The notes: generated by a model from the letters alone, not told the origin. A stretch of DNA of 64,000 nt from Actinomadura coerulea (GCF_014208105.1 NZ_JACHMQ010000001.1:4464001-4528000); one strand, 5' to 3'. Positions 52,816 to 62,048 are shown, counted from the first letter of the stretch. Program-made: numbers and translations.

Positions 52816-54016
52816 GTGTCAAGCGGTTGTTGCAACGAGGTATTCGTTGAGTGCTTGGGCTGGGGTTTTCCAGTTCAGGGTTTGGCGGGGTCGTCCGTTG
52901 AGCTGGCGGGCGACTTCGTCGAGGTCGTGCTGGGTGTAGTTGCGGAAGTCGGTGGAGGAGCGGGGGAAGTACTGGCGCAGCAGCCCGTTGGTGTTCTCGT
53001 TGGAGCCGCGCTGCCAGGGCGCGTGCGGGTCGCAGAAGTAGACCCGGCACCCGGTGGCCAGGGTGAAGTCGGCGTGCTGGGCCATCTCCGATCCCTGGTC
53101 CCAGGTCAAGGTCGCGGCCAGCTCGGCCGGCAACCGCCGCATCAAAGTGGTCAGCACGCCGGTGACCTGCTCGGACACGCGTGAGTGCGGCAACGCGCCG
53201 AGCATCACGAACCGGGTGGTGCGCTCGACCAGGGTGATGATGGCGCTGGATCCGCGGGCCCCGATCACCAGGTCGCCCTCCCAGTGCCCCGGCACCGCCC
53301 GGTCGGCCGCCTGGGCGGGCCGGGCCGAGATGTGCAGGCCCTGGATCCAGGGCCGGCGGCTGCGCGCCGCGCTCTCGGCGCGGGCCAGACGCGAGGGCGG
53401 ACGGCGGGCGGCGCGGCCGCTGCGCAGCACCGACCCCTCCCCCGGCCGCAACTGCAGCTGCCGGGCCAGCTCGGCCCGCATCCGGCCCCGGGCCTGGTAG
53501 TAGATCGCCTGATAAATCGTCTCGTGCGACACTCGCATCTCCGGCTGGTCAGGATAGGCGGCGCGCAGGTGCGCCGCGATCTGCTGCGGCGACCACCGCC
53601 GCACCAGCAGATCACGCACCACCGGCCACAACCGGCCCTGGCACCAGGCCCGGCCCTTGTTCCCGCTGTTGCCGATCAACTTGCCCGGCCGGTGCCGACG
53701 CGCCCGCTCATCGGCCTTGCGCTGCGCGGCCACATGCGAGTACGTCCACCGGTACAGCCCGCCCAGCCCGCCCGGACACGCGGTGGTCGCCCGGCCCGGA
53801 TACCGCGCCCCGCCCCCACCGGCGTCCGACCGCCGATAGGAGTGGTTACGGCGCACCTCCCGCCACACAGTTGACCGGTCCCGGCCGATCGCCTCCGCGA
53901 TCTGCGGAAACGACCGGCCCGCACCGAACAACACCTCGATCTGCGCGCGCTCAGCAGCTGTCAGACGTCTTCCCGGCACAACAAGATCCTTCCAGGGATC
54001 TCGTTGCAACAGACAC
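52816..54016 (-). mobile_element. IS30-family insertion sequence (boundaries approximate)
   Basis: Contains one IS30-type transposase. Twelve-base inverted ends TGTTGCAACGAG are at 52828-52839 and (complement) 54000-54011; a further GTGTC lies outside each (52816-52820 and complement at 54011-54015), so the exact termini are uncertain by ~10 bp. The transposase stop codon lies outside the left 12-base match. It sits within the loop of a long inverted repeat, as IS30-type elements prefer palindromic targets. Confidence 0.75.
52819..54009 (-). CDS. IS30-family transposase
   Basis: 396 residues. N-terminal HTH_38 (RLTAAERAQIEVLFGAGRSFPQIAEAIGRDRSTVWREVRRN), middle linker with RWSPQQIAAHLRAAYPD and VSHETIYQAIYYQARG, then a DDE integrase core with Asp in GHWEGDLVIG, Asp in TLTWDQGSEM and Glu in RGSNENTNGLLRQYFPRS. 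All catalytic residues are present. A TTG start at 54009 is in frame, but a start near VVPGRRLTAAERAQ (GTG) is possible. Likely functional. Confidence 0.88.
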   Translation of the reverse strand: MQRDPWKDLVVPGRRLTAAERAQIEVLFGAGRSFPQIAEAIGRDRSTVWREVRRNHSYRRSDAGGGGARYPGRATTACPGGLGGLYRWTYSHVAAQRKADERARRHRPGKLIGNSGNKGRAWCQGRLWPVVRDLLVRRWSPQQIAAHLRAAYPDQPEMRVSHETIYQAIYYQARGRMRAELARQLQLRPGEGSVLRSGRAARRPPSRLARAESAARSRRPWIQGLHISARPAQAADRAVPGHWEGDLVIGARGSSAIITLVERTTRFVMLGALPHSRVSEQVTGVLTTLMRRLPAELAATLTWDQGSEMAQHADFTLATGCRVYFCDPHAPWQRGSNENTNGLLRQYFPRSSTDFRNYTQHDLDEVARQLNGRPRQTLNWKTPAQALNEYLVATTA

Positions 54017-54077
54017 TAGAGACCGCCGGCGCTGATAAGGGCAACACGCCGCAAGTCGATGTGCCTAGGCTCGGGGG

Positions 54078-55067
54078 GTGGCGGACGTGGCGGAGTGGCG
54101 GCGTGTGCGGGCGGAACTCAACGCCGGCCGCGGACGGTTGGGCGAGGTCGCGGACGGGCTGTACCCGGACGTGCCGCGCGTCGCGGGAACCCCGCTGCTC
54201 TGCCGGGACGCCTGGATCCCCGGGGCGCCGATCCCGCTGGAGGAGATCCGGCTGGAGTGGGACGCGCGTCCCGTTCCGGCCGCGGTCGCCGACCCGGCCG
54301 ACGGGCTCCCGGACGGCCACCGGACGTACGCGGAGGCCGTCGCCGCTCTCGCTCCGCCGAAGGTGTTCGAGGACCGTCCGAGCTACCGGCTGCTCGCGGC
54401 CGACCCGCCGGTGCTCCGGCTCGGCCCCGCCCGCTACTTCGACGCCGTCAACGTGGGCGAGTCGGTCGCTCACGAACTCGCGGCCGGGGTGGACGGGCTG
54501 CCGCTGCGCGACCGCGTCGGCGACCCGTGCGACCTGTCACGCAGGGCCGCGCTGCCCGCCGTCACCACGGTCACCGTGACGACGTCCGGGCGGTACGTCC
54601 TGCACCGGCGGGACGCGTCGAAGGTCGCGCACGCCGGCGGGCTCTACCAGGTGATGCCGGTCGGGGTGTTCCAGCCGCTCGGCGACGAGCCGCCTGATCT
54701 GTGGCAGTGCATGGTCCGCGAGTACGCCGAGGAGTTTCTCGGCGCGGGCGAGGACTACGGCGACGACTTCGTCCAGGAGGACTGGCCTTTTCACCAGGCG
54801 ATGACCGCCGCCCGCGCCGAGGGACGCGTCCGGGCGCACTTCCTGGGGCTCGGAGTGGACCCGCTGACGCTCGCGGTCGACCTGCTGACCGTCGTCGCCG
54901 TCGACGACGCGCTGTTCGGCGAGCTCTTCGGCGGCCTCGTCGCGGTCAACGACGAGGGCGAGGTGTCGATGGCGCCGTTCGACGGGGCCGTCCCCCGGCC
55001 GATGCAGCCGGCGGGGGCGGCCGCGCTGGGCCTGGCGCGGCGGCACCGGGCGGCCCTCGGGCTGTAG
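54078..55067 (+). CDS. NUDIX-like hydrolase domain protein
   Basis: 329 residues. The C-terminal half contains MVREYAEEFLGAG, matching the Nudix helix core REUxEExG, after GLYQVMPVGVFQP. The first glycine/glutamate part of the Nudix box is degenerate (PVGVFQPLGDEPPDLWQCMVREYAEEF), so activity is uncertain. The N-terminal ~150 residues are of unknown fold. GTG 54078 follows CGGGGGG. It starts 19 nt after the right arm of the interrupted inverted repeat. The partner gene and substrate are unknown. Confidence 0.55.
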   Translation: MADVAEWRRVRAELNAGRGRLGEVADGLYPDVPRVAGTPLLCRDAWIPGAPIPLEEIRLEWDARPVPAAVADPADGLPDGHRTYAEAVAALAPPKVFEDRPSYRLLAADPPVLRLGPARYFDAVNVGESVAHELAAGVDGLPLRDRVGDPCDLSRRAALPAVTTVTVTTSGRYVLHRRDASKVAHAGGLYQVMPVGVFQPLGDEPPDLWQCMVREYAEEFLGAGEDYGDDFVQEDWPFHQAMTAARAEGRVRAHFLGLGVDPLTLAVDLLTVVAVDDALFGELFGGLVAVNDEGEVSMAPFDGAVPRPMQPAGAAALGLARRHRAALGL

Positions 55068-55072
55068 CGGCC

Positions 55073-56521
55073 TCACGCGCGGCAGAGCGAGCGCAGCTCG
55101 TCCAGCGCGTCCACCAGGTGGTCGATGATCTCCGACGGGTCGGGGATGAGCTCGCGGCACGCGACGATGCCGACGTCCACCTTCCCGTCGTAGGAGAACA
55201 CGGTGATGTTCAGGCCGCCGCTGACGTCGGTGATGACCGAGATCGGGTAGTACCCGAGCACCTTCGCCCCGCACAGGTAGAGCGGGAACTGCGGGCCCGG
55301 CACGTTGGAGATGACCAGGTTGACCGGGCGGAGCGACACCGCCGGCGCGGCCTGCAGCGCGAGCCGCGTGACCGCCGCGGCGAAGGGCGCCGGGAGCAGC
55401 CCGCTCATCTCCCGCACCCAGCCGCCCGACGACCCGGTGAACCTCCGCTTCGCCACGTCCATGTCGCGCTGGACGGCGCCGTACCGGTCGGCGGGGTCGG
55501 GGATGTGCGTGGCGAGCGGCGCCATCATGATCGAGACCTGGTTGCCCGGCTCCGCGGCCGCGCCCGCGCCGCGCCGCAGCGACACCGGGACGGCCGCGAC
55601 CAGCGGCCGCTCGGGCAGCTCGCCGCGCTTGTCGAGCCACTGCCGCAGCGCCGTCGCGCACAGCGCCATGACGACGTCGTTGACGCTGCCGCCGAGCGTC
55701 CGCCGGATCTCCTTGATGTCGGCGAGCGGCAGCTCCCCGCACGCGACCGCGCGGCGCCGCCCGATCGGGTGGTTGAACGGCGTCGGCGGCGCGCTGACCC
55801 GCGGTGCCCTCGGCACCTCCGGACGGCCCAGCACGCCCTGCATCCACGACGACATGAGCCCGACGCCCGGGATGGCCGCCAGGCCCGGGACCTCGTCCAG
55901 GTACGGGGCCGCGCGCACCGCCGCCACCGCCGACCGCACCGGGTGCAGCGCGGTCCGCAGCAGCCCCGTGCCGAGCATGCTCGCGGTGCCGGGCGCGCGG
56001 GCCGGGACGGACTCGTCGGCCGGGAGCTCGCGGGGCTCGGGCGTCAGGTCGAGCAGCGCGGCGAGCGTCTCGGCGGCCATCACGCCGTCGACGGCCGCGT
56101 GGTGCACCTTCACGTAGACGGCCGTCCGGCCGCCGGCGAGGCCCTGGATGAGGACCATCTCCCACAGCGGACGGGACCGGTCGAGCGGCCGCTCGTGCAG
56201 CATCGCGACCAGGTTGGCGAGCTGCCGGTCGCTGCCGGGCTCCGGCAGGCCGAACTCGGAGATGTGCCGCTCGGGCTCGAAGTCGGGGTCGTCCTCCCAG
56301 TACGGGTTGTCCAGGCCGAACGGCACCTGGACGAGCCGCTGCCGCAGCGGCCGGGCCGCGAGGTGCGCGCGGGCGCGGATCAGCTCGGCGACGTGCGGGA
56401 CGGTCAGCCGGCCGCCGGGGCACGTCCCGGGGTCGACGATGCCGAGCCCCGCGATGTGGGCATGGGTCGTCGCGTTCTCGGCATGGAGGAAGGTGGCGTC
56501 CACGGTGGTCAGCTGGGTCAT
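55073..56521 (-). CDS. Wax ester synthase / diacylglycerol acyltransferase (WS/DGAT)
   Basis: 482 residues, standard length. The catalytic HHxxxDG motif is HHAAVDG at 140-146 in VYVKVHHAAVDGVMAAE. Other family blocks: LDATFLHAEN-type start, SVNDVVMALCATALRQWL, NLVISNVPGPQFPLYLCGAKVLGYYPIS, and GLNITVFSYDGKVDVGIVACRELI. Makes triacylglycerol and wax esters from acyl-CoA, storing carbon in lipid bodies at the membrane. ATG 56521; convergent with the NUDIX gene (5 nt apart), divergent from ung. Confidence 0.95.
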   Translation of the reverse strand: MTQLTTVDATFLHAENATTHAHIAGLGIVDPGTCPGGRLTVPHVAELIRARAHLAARPLRQRLVQVPFGLDNPYWEDDPDFEPERHISEFGLPEPGSDRQLANLVAMLHERPLDRSRPLWEMVLIQGLAGGRTAVYVKVHHAAVDGVMAAETLAALLDLTPEPRELPADESVPARAPGTASMLGTGLLRTALHPVRSAVAAVRAAPYLDEVPGLAAIPGVGLMSSWMQGVLGRPEVPRAPRVSAPPTPFNHPIGRRRAVACGELPLADIKEIRRTLGGSVNDVVMALCATALRQWLDKRGELPERPLVAAVPVSLRRGAGAAAEPGNQVSIMMAPLATHIPDPADRYGAVQRDMDVAKRRFTGSSGGWVREMSGLLPAPFAAAVTRLALQAAPAVSLRPVNLVISNVPGPQFPLYLCGAKVLGYYPISVITDVSGGLNITVFSYDGKVDVGIVACRELIPDPSEIIDHLVDALDELRSLCRA

Positions 56522-56775
56522 GCTCTCGTCCGTCCGCTCGTCCTGCGCCGGCTTGCTCTCTAGGAGTTATGCGCTGGAAGACCGCAGGTCAATGAAGGCC
56601 GCCAGGAAGTAACAGCGACTTAACGGGACGTTTCACCCAGTTCATCGACCACTTTTCGCGGCGCTGGAGAACATTTGCCCGCGACCCGACCTGATGCGGT
56701 CAGAAGACTTCACACCATCGATTCAGCGGGCAATCGTTCACCGGCGCCAAGATCATCCCACTAGGCTCGTACCCC

Positions 56776-57453
56776 ATGACGGCACGACCACTCTCGGAGA
56801 TCGTCGAGGCGGGGTGGGCGACCGCGCTGGCCCCCGTCGCCGGGACGATCGCCGCCGCGGGCGACTGGCTGCGCGGCGAGGTCGCCGCCGGGCGCCGCTA
56901 CCTGCCCGCCGGAAACCACATCCTCCGCGCCTTCACGCAGCCGTTCGACGACGTGCGCGTCCTCATCATGGGCCAGGACCCCTACCCGACGCCCGGCCAC
57001 CCGGTCGGCCTCAGCTTCTCGGTCGCCCCGGACGTCCGGCCGCTGCCCGGCAGCCTCGTCAACATCTTCCGCGAGTACGGCGACGACCTCGGCCACCCGC
57101 CGCCGTCCAACGGCGACCTCACCCCCTGGACGCGGCAGGGCGTCTGCCTGCTCAACAGGTCGCTGACCGTCATGCCGGGCAAGCCGGGCTCGCACCGCAA
57201 CAAGGGCTGGGAGGAGGTCACCGAGCAGGCCATCCGCGCCCTCGCCGCCCGGGACCGCCCCCTCGTCGCCGTCCTGTGGGGCCGCGACGCCCGCAACCTC
57301 AAGCCGCTGCTCGGCCGCGTCCCCTGCGTCGAGTCGGCCCACCCGAGCCCCATGTCGGCCGACCGCGGCTTCTTCGGCTCCCGCCCCTTCTCCCGCGCCA
57401 ACCAGCTCCTTGAACAGCAGGGCGCGCCGCCGGTCGACTGGAAGCTGCCGTAA
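56776..57453 (+). CDS. ung: Uracil-DNA glycosylase, family 1
   Basis: 225 residues. Water-activating loop GQDPYP at 66-71, SLVNIFREYGDDL, LLNRSLTV and the Leu-loop HPSPMSADRGFFGSRPFSRAN near residue 188-208 with catalytic His. Removes uracil from DNA in base excision repair. ATG 56776. A small hairpin CCCAGGG-gtgaca-CCCTGGG at 57456-57475 follows immediately after the stop. Confidence 0.95.
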   Translation: MTARPLSEIVEAGWATALAPVAGTIAAAGDWLRGEVAAGRRYLPAGNHILRAFTQPFDDVRVLIMGQDPYPTPGHPVGLSFSVAPDVRPLPGSLVNIFREYGDDLGHPPPSNGDLTPWTRQGVCLLNRSLTVMPGKPGSHRNKGWEEVTEQAIRALAARDRPLVAVLWGRDARNLKPLLGRVPCVESAHPSPMSADRGFFGSRPFSRANQLLEQQGAPPVDWKLP

Positions 57454-57455
57454 CT

Positions 57456-57475
57456 CCCAGGGGTGACACCCTGGG
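57456..57475. terminator. Hairpin between ung and the convergent gene
   Basis: CCCAGGG / CCCTGGG 7-bp stem, loop GTGACA, starting 2 nt after the ung stop and ending 10 nt before the stop of the opposite gene. Confidence 0.6.
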
Positions 57476-57485
57476 GCCGGCACGG

Positions 57486-58343
57486 CTACTCCTTGGGGAG
57501 CTTGCGGAGGAAGAGCGCGAACTCGCCGGCGCCCTCGGTCGCCGCGTCCGGGGAGAGGGGGGTGAGGCGGCGCTCGCCGTGGCTCCAGTAGACGCCGGGG
57601 GCGCAGGGGTCGTCGGCGTTGGCGTGCATCTCGCGGACGACGTCGGCGAATATCGGCAGGACCTCGCGGACGGCCGTGGAGGTGATCGGGTACAGCAGCA
57701 GCGTGCTGTGGCAGGGGACGCCGACCAGGGCGCCGTGCTCGTTCTGCCTCGGCACGAACTGGTGGACCTCGCTGAGCAGCGCCGACACATAGCGGCTGCC
57801 CGGCTTGCCGACGACGCGGACGTTGCGGCCCGGCAGGAGCGGCTGGTCGTGCACGGACACGTCGGCCAGCTCGCGGTCGTGGGTGTTCGTCATCACGTAG
57901 CCGAGCTTGTGCAGGCCGAGCAGGCCCGCGCGCGCCTTGGTGAGGGGACCGCCGTAGCGGGGGTGCTCGATCATCACCATGGCGTCGAAGTGGTCGCCGG
58001 CGGGGACGACGACGAGGCCCTCGCGGTCGCGGGGGTCGAGCTTCGGCACGATGCGCAGGCGCAGCAGCTCCCGGACGTCGCCGAACAGCTCCATCTCGCC
58101 GACGGCGAGGAACGCGCGGTCGCCGACCTCGCGGACCCACTCGTCCACCACCTTCGGCCACGCCGAGCGGGGCTCGCGGGCGCAGCGCTCCAGCACCGTC
58201 CAGCTGGAGGCCCGCGCCTCCGACCGGCCCACGGGCAGCACCACCTCCGAGGTGCCGTGATCGAACCAGGCGCTGGGCGCCAGGGCGGGCAGCACGTCGC
58301 GGATGAGCGCGTGCACGTCCGCCGCCGCGTCCAACGGTTCCAT
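57486..58343 (-). CDS. Hypothetical protein, 285 aa
   Basis: 285 residues, soluble, mixed alpha/beta. Segments: GDRAFLAVGEMELFGDVRELLRLRIVP, EGLVVVPAGDHFDAMVMIEHPRYGG, GYVMTNTHDRELADVSVHDQPLLPG, GVPCHSTLLLYPITSTAVREVLPIF. Fold resembles DUF1444-type proteins but this is not secure. ATG 58343 with GGGAGG 9 nt upstream is preferred to the ATG nine bases further up, which touches that Shine-Dalgarno. Function unknown. Confidence 0.5.
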   Translation of the reverse strand: MEPLDAAADVHALIRDVLPALAPSAWFDHGTSEVVLPVGRSEARASSWTVLERCAREPRSAWPKVVDEWVREVGDRAFLAVGEMELFGDVRELLRLRIVPKLDPRDREGLVVVPAGDHFDAMVMIEHPRYGGPLTKARAGLLGLHKLGYVMTNTHDRELADVSVHDQPLLPGRNVRVVGKPGSRYVSALLSEVHQFVPRQNEHGALVGVPCHSTLLLYPITSTAVREVLPIFADVVREMHANADDPCAPGVYWSHGERRLTPLSPDAATEGAGEFALFLRKLPKE

Positions 58344-58476
58344 GGGGCTCATCCTCCCTCAGCCTTCGGCGGATCAGTTGCACACCCACCTTCTCAGGTT
58401 TGGGCCCGGTTGTGCGATGCATCGCGATCCCCGCCTCACACTCGCTGATCAGGAGTTGCTCAAGTACGGTGCCTAC

Positions 58477-59262
58477 ATGCGCGAACTCGTGTACCCACCG
58501 GTGATCAAGACGGCTCTCGGCGTGTTCAAGGCCCTGAACATCAGAATCCGTCTGGAGGGGACCGACCAGATTCCCAGTACCGGCGGCGCGGTGCTCGTCA
58601 GCAACCACGTCAGCTACCTCGACTTCATCTTCGCCGGCCTCGCCGCGCACCCGGCGGGCCGGCTGGTGCGGTTCATGGCGAAGAAGGAGATCTTCGACAA
58701 CCGGATCGGCGGGCCGCTGATGCGCGGCATGCACCACATCCCGGTGGACCGCAACGCGGGCGCCTCCTCCTACGCGGCGGCGCTCAAGGCGCTGCGCGGC
58801 GGGGAGATCGTCGGGGTGTTCGCGGAGGCGACGATCAGCCGCTCGTTCACGGTGAAGGACATCAAGAGCGGCGCGGTGCGGATGGCGGTGGCGTCCAAGA
58901 CGCCGCTCATCCCGGTCGCGCTCTGGGGCCCGCAGCGGATGTGGACCAAGGGCCGCAAGCGGCGGCTCCTCCAGCGCAACGTGCCGGTGACGATCATCGT
59001 CGGCGAGCCCATGTACCCGAAGCGCGGCGACGACTACGAGCAGGTCACCCGCGACCTGCACGCCCGGATGGCGGAGCTGCTGGAGAAGGCGCAGCGCGAG
59101 TACCCCGACGTCCCGCGCTCGGACGAGACGTGGTGGCAGCCCGCCTACCTCGGCGGCTCGGCGCCGACGCCGGAGGAGGCGGAGAAGCTCGACCTGGAGG
59201 AGGCCGAGGCGCGCAAGGCCGCGCACGCGGAGCGCGAGGCCGGGGAGGGCGGCGGCTCCTGA
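58477..59262 (+). CDS. 1-acylglycerol-3-phosphate acyltransferase-like (PlsC) protein
   Basis: 261 residues. Acyltransferase motif I NHVSYLDFIF (H44-x4-D49), motif III FAEATISRSF in place of the usual F-P-E-G-T-R-S, and PLIPVALWGPQRMW. The EGTR-to-EATI change is shared with an actinobacterial subgroup. Uses acyl-CoA/ACP to acylate lysophosphatidate or a related acceptor at the inner membrane face. The C-terminal ~40 residues are a charged Glu/Ala-rich helix. ATG 58477 fits the family; AGGAG is ~20 nt upstream, so an earlier in-frame start cannot be excluded. Confidence 0.85.
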   Translation: MRELVYPPVIKTALGVFKALNIRIRLEGTDQIPSTGGAVLVSNHVSYLDFIFAGLAAHPAGRLVRFMAKKEIFDNRIGGPLMRGMHHIPVDRNAGASSYAAALKALRGGEIVGVFAEATISRSFTVKDIKSGAVRMAVASKTPLIPVALWGPQRMWTKGRKRRLLQRNVPVTIIVGEPMYPKRGDDYEQVTRDLHARMAELLEKAQREYPDVPRSDETWWQPAYLGGSAPTPEEAEKLDLEEAEARKAAHAEREAGEGGGS

Positions 59263-59363
59263 TCGGCGCCGGGGCCCCGGCGAACGGCGCCCCGGGCCCG
59301 CCGCGCGGCGCGTCCGGCTAATTCGGTGGACGCGGCGCGCCGCGGGGCGTGATCATCGGTGTC

Positions 59364-60521
59364 ATGACCATGTCGCAGGAGAGGCCGCAGGAGGTCCTGC
59401 ATCTGATCGAGCCCCGGGAAGGCGCCGAGGCGCCGGAGCCCGCGCTGCCCGTGGTCTTCAACCTGTCCGACAACAACTCCCCCGCCGACGTGATGGACGT
59501 GCTGTCGCTGCGCCCCTTCGCGTCCGGGGAGCAGCCCTGGTCGCGGTCGACGCGGCTGGAGAACGTCCGGACGGAGGCGCCGCTGCGCCCGGCCGACGCC
59601 AGGCTCGTGCGGGTCGCGCACGAGAAGGGCAAGGAGTCGGTGCTGTCCGAGGGCGACGGCTGGACGCTGCTGAGCAACAGGTGGAAGAGCGGCATCGCCT
59701 ACGTGGCGGTGTCCGCGGTGACCGACGAGCTCGCCGAGAGCGTCCTGGCGGCGTCGGTGAAGGACGCGACCGAGCCGCCGAAGGTGGACGAGACCAGCGT
59801 CGAGATGGGCTTCTGGCACATGGGTGCGCACGGCCCCGTCCGCAGCGAGCGCGCCATCACCGCCGACGCGTGGGCGGACATCCGGCGCAACTACACCGCG
59901 CCGGTCGCCGAGGCGCTCGACTCGGTGATGAAGCTCACCCGCGAGGAGGTCTCCGGGCGGCTGCTGCTCCTGCACGGCCCGCCCGGCACCGGCAAGACCA
60001 CCGCGCTGCGCGCCCTCGCCCGCTCCTGGAACGACTGGTGCCAGTCCGACTGCGTCCTTGACCCCGAGGCGCTGTTCGGCACGCCCAGCTACCTGATGGA
60101 GGTCGCGGTCGGCGACGACGAGGACGAGAACCGCCGCTGGCGGCTGCTCATCCTGGAGGACTGCGACGAGCTGATCCGCGGCGAGGCCAAGCAGTCGACG
60201 GGCCAGGGCCTGTCGCGGCTGCTGAACCTCACCGACGGGATGCTCGGCCAGGGCCGGGACGTGCTGGTGGCCATCACCACCAACGAGGACCTCGCCATGC
60301 TGCACCCGGCGGTGGTCCGCCCCGGCCGCTGCCTCGCCCAGATCGAGGTGGGCCGGCTCACCCGCGCGGAGTCGCTCGCCTGGCTGGACGGGACGGACGT
60401 CCCCGGCGCGGAGATCGGCGCCGACGGCGCGACGCTCGCCGAGCTCGCCGCGCTGCGCAAGGGCGAGAAGCGTCCCGAAGGCCAGGACGCCCCCGCCACC
60501 GCCACCGGCTTCTACCTCTAG
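59364..60521 (+). CDS. AAA-type ATPase with N-terminal DUF5925-like region
   Basis: 385 residues. Residues ~1-180 are a unique domain (PVVFNLSDNNSPADVMDVLSLRPF ... FWHMGAHGP), then an AAA+ domain: Walker A GPPGTGKT at 205-212, Walker B LLILEDCDEL, sensor-1 VLVAITTNEDL and arginine-finger-like HPAVVRPGRCLAQIEV. Energy-dependent remodelling of proteins is expected; client unknown. The end is truncated compared with full AAA lids. ATG 59364 is best, a start five codons earlier is possible. A convergent terminator lies between it and the next gene. Confidence 0.75.
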   Translation: MTMSQERPQEVLHLIEPREGAEAPEPALPVVFNLSDNNSPADVMDVLSLRPFASGEQPWSRSTRLENVRTEAPLRPADARLVRVAHEKGKESVLSEGDGWTLLSNRWKSGIAYVAVSAVTDELAESVLAASVKDATEPPKVDETSVEMGFWHMGAHGPVRSERAITADAWADIRRNYTAPVAEALDSVMKLTREEVSGRLLLLHGPPGTGKTTALRALARSWNDWCQSDCVLDPEALFGTPSYLMEVAVGDDEDENRRWRLLILEDCDELIRGEAKQSTGQGLSRLLNLTDGMLGQGRDVLVAITTNEDLAMLHPAVVRPGRCLAQIEVGRLTRAESLAWLDGTDVPGAEIGADGATLAELAALRKGEKRPEGQDAPATATGFYL

Positions 60522-60523
60522 CA

Positions 60524-60544
60524 CCCGCCCTGTTCCAGGACGGG
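60524..60544. terminator. Bidirectional hairpin between AAA ATPase and PLP enzyme genes
   Basis: CCCG-c-CCTG / CAGG-a-CGGG stem (one mismatch) with TTC loop, starting 3 nt after one stop and ending 3 nt before the other. Confidence 0.65.
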
Positions 60545-60546
60545 CG

Positions 60547-61728
60547 CTAGGACGCCTTGTGCAGGGCCTGCTCGATGTCGGCCCACAGGTCGTCCGGGTG
60601 TTCGAGGCCGACGGCGAGGCGCACCGTTCCCTCGCCGATGCCCGCGGCGGCGAGGGACGCGGCGTCCAGCTGCCGGTGCGACGTGCTGGCCGGGTGCATG
60701 ACGAGCGTCGCGATGTCGCCGAGCGACGGGCCGAGCGAGACCAGCTCGACGGCCTCGGAGAAGATCCGGCCCGCGTCGCGGCCGCCGGCCGGCTCGAACG
60801 CGAGGACGCCTCCGGCGCCGTCCGGCAGCAGCCGCCGGGCGGTCTCGTGCTGCGGGTGGTCCTCCAGCCCCGGGTAGTGGACGCGCGTGACCGACGGGTG
60901 GCCGGCGAGGCGGCGGGCGATGTCGAGGGCGGACTCGCTCTGCCTGGCCACGCGCAGCGGCATCGTGGCGAGGCCCCGGACGGTCAGCCAGGCGGCGAAC
61001 GGGTCGGGGGAGGAGCCCAGCTCGACGGCGTGCTCCCAGACCCGCCGGTGGACGGACGGGTCGGCGAAGACGGCGGCGCCGCCGATGGTGTCGCCGTGGC
61101 CGCCGAGGTACTTCGTCGTGGAGTGGACGACGATGTCGGCCCCGTGCTCGATGGGCCTGCACAGGAGCGGGACGAAGGTGTTGTCGACGACGGTCAGCAC
61201 GCCCGTCCCGCGGACCGCCTCGGTGAACGCGGGCAGGTCGGTCACATGGGTGGTGGGGTTGGCGACCGTCTCCAGGTAGAGGAGCTTCGTCGTGTCGCGG
61301 AGCGCGTCGCGCACCTCGGCCGGGTCGTCGCCGGAGACGAACGTGACGTCCACGCCCCATCGGGCGGCGAGGTCCTGGAGCAGCGCGTGGGTGCCGCCGT
61401 AGAGGGCGGCCTGCGCGATGACGTGGTCGCCGCTGCCGAGCAGTGCCGTCAGCACCGCGTTGACCGCGCCCATGCCCGACCCGGTGGCGATCGTGCCCGA
61501 TCCGCCTTCGAGTTCGGTGAGCGACTGCTCCAGGGCGCGGATGGTCGGGTTGGCCATCCGGGCGTAGATGAACGCCTCGCCGGGGCCCTGGAACGCGGCG
61601 GCCAGCTCGTCGGAGGTGTCGAAGGAGAACAGGTGGCCCTGGTAGATCGGGACGCCGAGCGGGCGGCTGCCGTCGGGGACGATCACGGGCGGGTGGACGG
61701 CCCGGGTCTGCGGGTGATGTGCGGTCAT
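60547..61728 (-). CDS. Cys/Met-metabolism PLP enzyme (cystathionine gamma-synthase/lyase or methionine gamma-lyase type)
   Basis: 393 residues. Fold-type I PLP signatures: YARMANPTIRALEQSLTELEGG, SGMGAVNAVLTALLGSGD, DNTFVPLLCRPIEHGAD, and the PLP lysine in VVHSTTKYLGGHGDTIGG. C-terminal SLGPSLGDIATLVMHPASTSH. Acts on C-S bonds of methionine, homocysteine or homoserine derivatives; which one cannot be told by eye. ATG 61728 aligns with family starts; a frame extends further upstream but without conserved content. About 320 nt of non-coding sequence lies upstream. Confidence 0.88.
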   Translation of the reverse strand: MTAHHPQTRAVHPPVIVPDGSRPLGVPIYQGHLFSFDTSDELAAAFQGPGEAFIYARMANPTIRALEQSLTELEGGSGTIATGSGMGAVNAVLTALLGSGDHVIAQAALYGGTHALLQDLAARWGVDVTFVSGDDPAEVRDALRDTTKLLYLETVANPTTHVTDLPAFTEAVRGTGVLTVVDNTFVPLLCRPIEHGADIVVHSTTKYLGGHGDTIGGAAVFADPSVHRRVWEHAVELGSSPDPFAAWLTVRGLATMPLRVARQSESALDIARRLAGHPSVTRVHYPGLEDHPQHETARRLLPDGAGGVLAFEPAGGRDAGRIFSEAVELVSLGPSLGDIATLVMHPASTSHRQLDAASLAAAGIGEGTVRLAVGLEHPDDLWADIEQALHKAS

Positions 61729-62048
61729 GGTCCCAGCGTGCGGCGGGATCGGCGCGGCGGAAACGGCCAATCGCGACCAGTGGCCCGGTGCGCCCCCTTG
61801 CTCATGCTCGTGCTCGCACCGCGCCGGACCACCGGCCCGGCCGAAGGCGCCGCGTCCCGGCCGGCCGGTACCGTCTCGCCGCCGGTCCGCCCACCCCGCA
61901 GGGGCGAACCGGCGGTCGAGGCCGTCCGGCCGGGGAATGAAGCGGCGTCCTCGACCGGGGACACGATCATCGCTCGGGCGGGGGCCCGGCCGCCATCCGG
62001 GAGATCACTGGCATTCGGCGGGGTTTGTACGTACAGCCGCCCCGCGCA
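61729..62048. other. Intergenic region upstream of the PLP enzyme gene
   Basis: 320 bp without a supported gene. It should contain the promoter of the PLP-enzyme gene and the end of the DUF2470-like gene. No riboswitch-like or strongly palindromic structure was found by eye. Confidence 0.4.

Larger units (their letters stand above)
52782..54058. repeat. Inverted repeat, copy 2, split by an IS30 element
   Basis: Left arm 52782-52803 and right arm 54037-54058 are exact complements and identical to the arms of the hairpin at 48153-48210. Between them are residual loop bases (52804-52827 and 54012-54036) and the IS30-type element. Genes on both sides diverge, so this copy is not a terminator for either. 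Confidence 0.85.

Noticed and set aside
61729..62048. Possible SAM or similar riboswitch in front of the PLP enzyme
   Set aside because: No conserved core motif or terminator/anti-terminator pair was recognised.
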